A stretch of 6,056 bases of DNA from Deltaproteobacteria bacterium (lineage in GTDB: Bacteria > Myxococcota > B64-G9), in contig QMME01000262.1 in the NCBI GenBank assembly GCA_003647095.1, positions 1 through 6,056 on the forward strand, in the 5' to 3' direction. The translations under genes and the position numbers were made by a program. The notes beneath the pieces were generated by a model. The model was not told the DNA's origin. It saw only the letters and a program-made list of their open reading frames with translations, and did no database searches. How positions within the stretch are numbered: the stretch's first letter is position 1; every line of letters starts with the position of its first letter. Of the stretch, positions 5,450 through 6,056 are shown piece after piece.

Positions 5450-6056
5450 CGACGGATGTTCACCTTCCAGTCCTCGGGAAGGTGAATGGTGTAGGCCAGG
5501 TCGATACCCTTCTCCCGGCCGGCGGGCAGCCTGAGCTTCCAGGTCACGAAGCCGCGGTGGGCGTCGAGCTGGTAGCCCTTGCTGGTCTTTTCCCCCAGTT
5601 CCACTTCCACGTCTTCTATCTTGCTCACGGGGATGTTCTCGGTCACCTCCACCGTCTGCGCGCTGCGGGAGTTGTTCTGTACCAGGATGCGGAAGGCGCG
5701 CTCGATGTGCTTGGTGGAGGACAGGAAACCGGGGCCGCGATCCTTGTCGCCGATCTCCCGGCGCTCCACCCGGAAGCGCCCGTCCGGCCCCAGCGACACC
5801 TCCACCGGTTCCCCGGGCGCGGTGTACTTCACCGACACGTCTCCCACGAACGAGCCGCGCCGGAACACGTGCGCCCGGCCGGCCAGCAGGGGATAGGGAG
5901 CGGGGTTTTTGAACTTGACCACCTGGAACACCGCCGGGCGCAGCTTGGGCACCGCCACCAACCGGGCCCGGGCCCGGGCGCTGGCCCGGTCCAGCGGCAT
6001 CCAGTAGGGCCGCCCGTCCGAGCGCACCGTCACCCGCCGCGGCATCACCAGGGCGA
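5446..6056 (-). CDS. DUF4139 (MuiA-like) protein, C-terminal part (5' end outside window)
   Basis: About 202 codons are visible. The frame stays open through 6056, and the Met codons near 6046-6048 sit inside the domain, so this is a partial gene. The pattern is that of the DUF4139 C-terminal half: a VRSDGRPYWMPL entry strand, VAVPKLRPAVFQ, NPAPYPLLAGRAHVF, GSFVGD, then a G-rich EVSLGPDGRFRVER strand, an immunoglobulin-like ILVQNNSRSAQTVEV region, ENIPVSK, and a closing FVTWKLRLPAG with a YTIHLP strand. Family knowledge: DUF4139/DUF4140 proteins (mucoidy inhibitor MuiA family) are mostly beta proteins, usually exported, with no firmly known biochemical role. A signal peptide and the N-terminal DUF4140 would lie beyond the right edge. 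The gene is convergent with the phosphatase, and its final codons double as one arm of a perfect hairpin. Confidence 0.85.
   Translation of the reverse strand, partial: ALVMPRRVTVRSDGRPYWMPLDRASARARARLVAVPKLRPAVFQVVKFKNPAPYPLLAGRAHVFRRGSFVGDVSVKYTAPGEPVEVSLGPDGRFRVERREIGDKDRGPGFLSSTKHIERAFRILVQNNSRSAQTVEVTENIPVSKIEDVEVELGEKTSKGYQLDAHRGFVTWKLRLPAGREKGIDLAYTIHLPEDWKVNIRR
5459..5486. terminator. Perfect 10-bp hairpin just after the phosphatase stop
   Basis: TTCACCTTCC (5459-5468) and GGAAGGTGAA (5477-5486) are exact reverse complements around an 8-base loop. The structure begins 9 bases after the phosphatase stop codon and lies within the last coding codons of the convergent DUF4139 gene. Its position suits a transcript end or a 3' stabilising structure for the plus-strand mRNA. 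No T-tract follows on either side, so a classical intrinsic terminator is not proven. Confidence 0.45.

Noticed and set aside
1..6056. CRISPR array, tRNA, rRNA, transposase or complete toxin-antitoxin pair
   Set aside because: No regularly spaced direct repeats, no tRNA-like cloverleaf, no transposase motifs and no antitoxin partner were seen within the window.

Overview
This is a GC-rich bacterial window of about 6 kb. Most of it is near 70% G+C by hand counts of individual lines, and the first 600 bases are lower, in the high fifties. It holds six protein genes and no RNA genes, CRISPR array or insertion sequence that I can see. Several features would fit a free-living Gram-negative of the Myxococcota/deltaproteobacterial kind: a Cys-rich lipoprotein, an exported TolB-propeller/M28 peptidase with a PDZ tail, and a DUF4139 protein. 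That placement is inference and could be wrong, because similar genes occur in Acidobacteriota, Planctomycetota and several uncultured phyla.

Layout from left to right. (1) The C-terminal part of a HipA-like kinase runs on the plus strand, cut by the left edge and ending at 606. It resembles the YjjJ branch of that family and has a different base composition from the rest. (2) A gap of about 100 bases holds a C-run/G-run inverted repeat. (3) Two minus-strand genes follow: a Cys-rich lipoprotein (1141-1698) and, downstream of it, a small zinc-ribbon protein of unknown function (708-1088). (4) A 161-base divergent intergenic region has a near-palindrome just upstream of the lipoprotein gene. 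(5) A plus-strand pair follows: a 967-residue exported protein built as a six-segment WD40-like propeller, a PA domain, an M28 zinc peptidase and a PDZ domain (1860-4763), overlapped by one base with an HxpB/YniC-type HAD sugar-phosphate phosphatase (4763-5449). (6) The C-terminal part of a DUF4139 (MuiA-like) protein runs on the minus strand, cut by the right edge and converging on the phosphatase so closely that both stop codons share one CTAG.

The peptidase and phosphatase are probably cotranscribed (TGATG overlap), although one is predicted to be exported and the other cytoplasmic, so this need not mean one pathway. The lipoprotein and zinc-ribbon genes are plausibly one transcription unit. 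I see no complete new defence or mobile system here. The most interesting points are the apparent His-to-Asn change at the last zinc-ligand position of the peptidase, the shared CTAG stop with a perfect hairpin just beyond it, the duplicated Cys pattern in the lipoprotein, and an excess of the palindrome CCGGCCGG.
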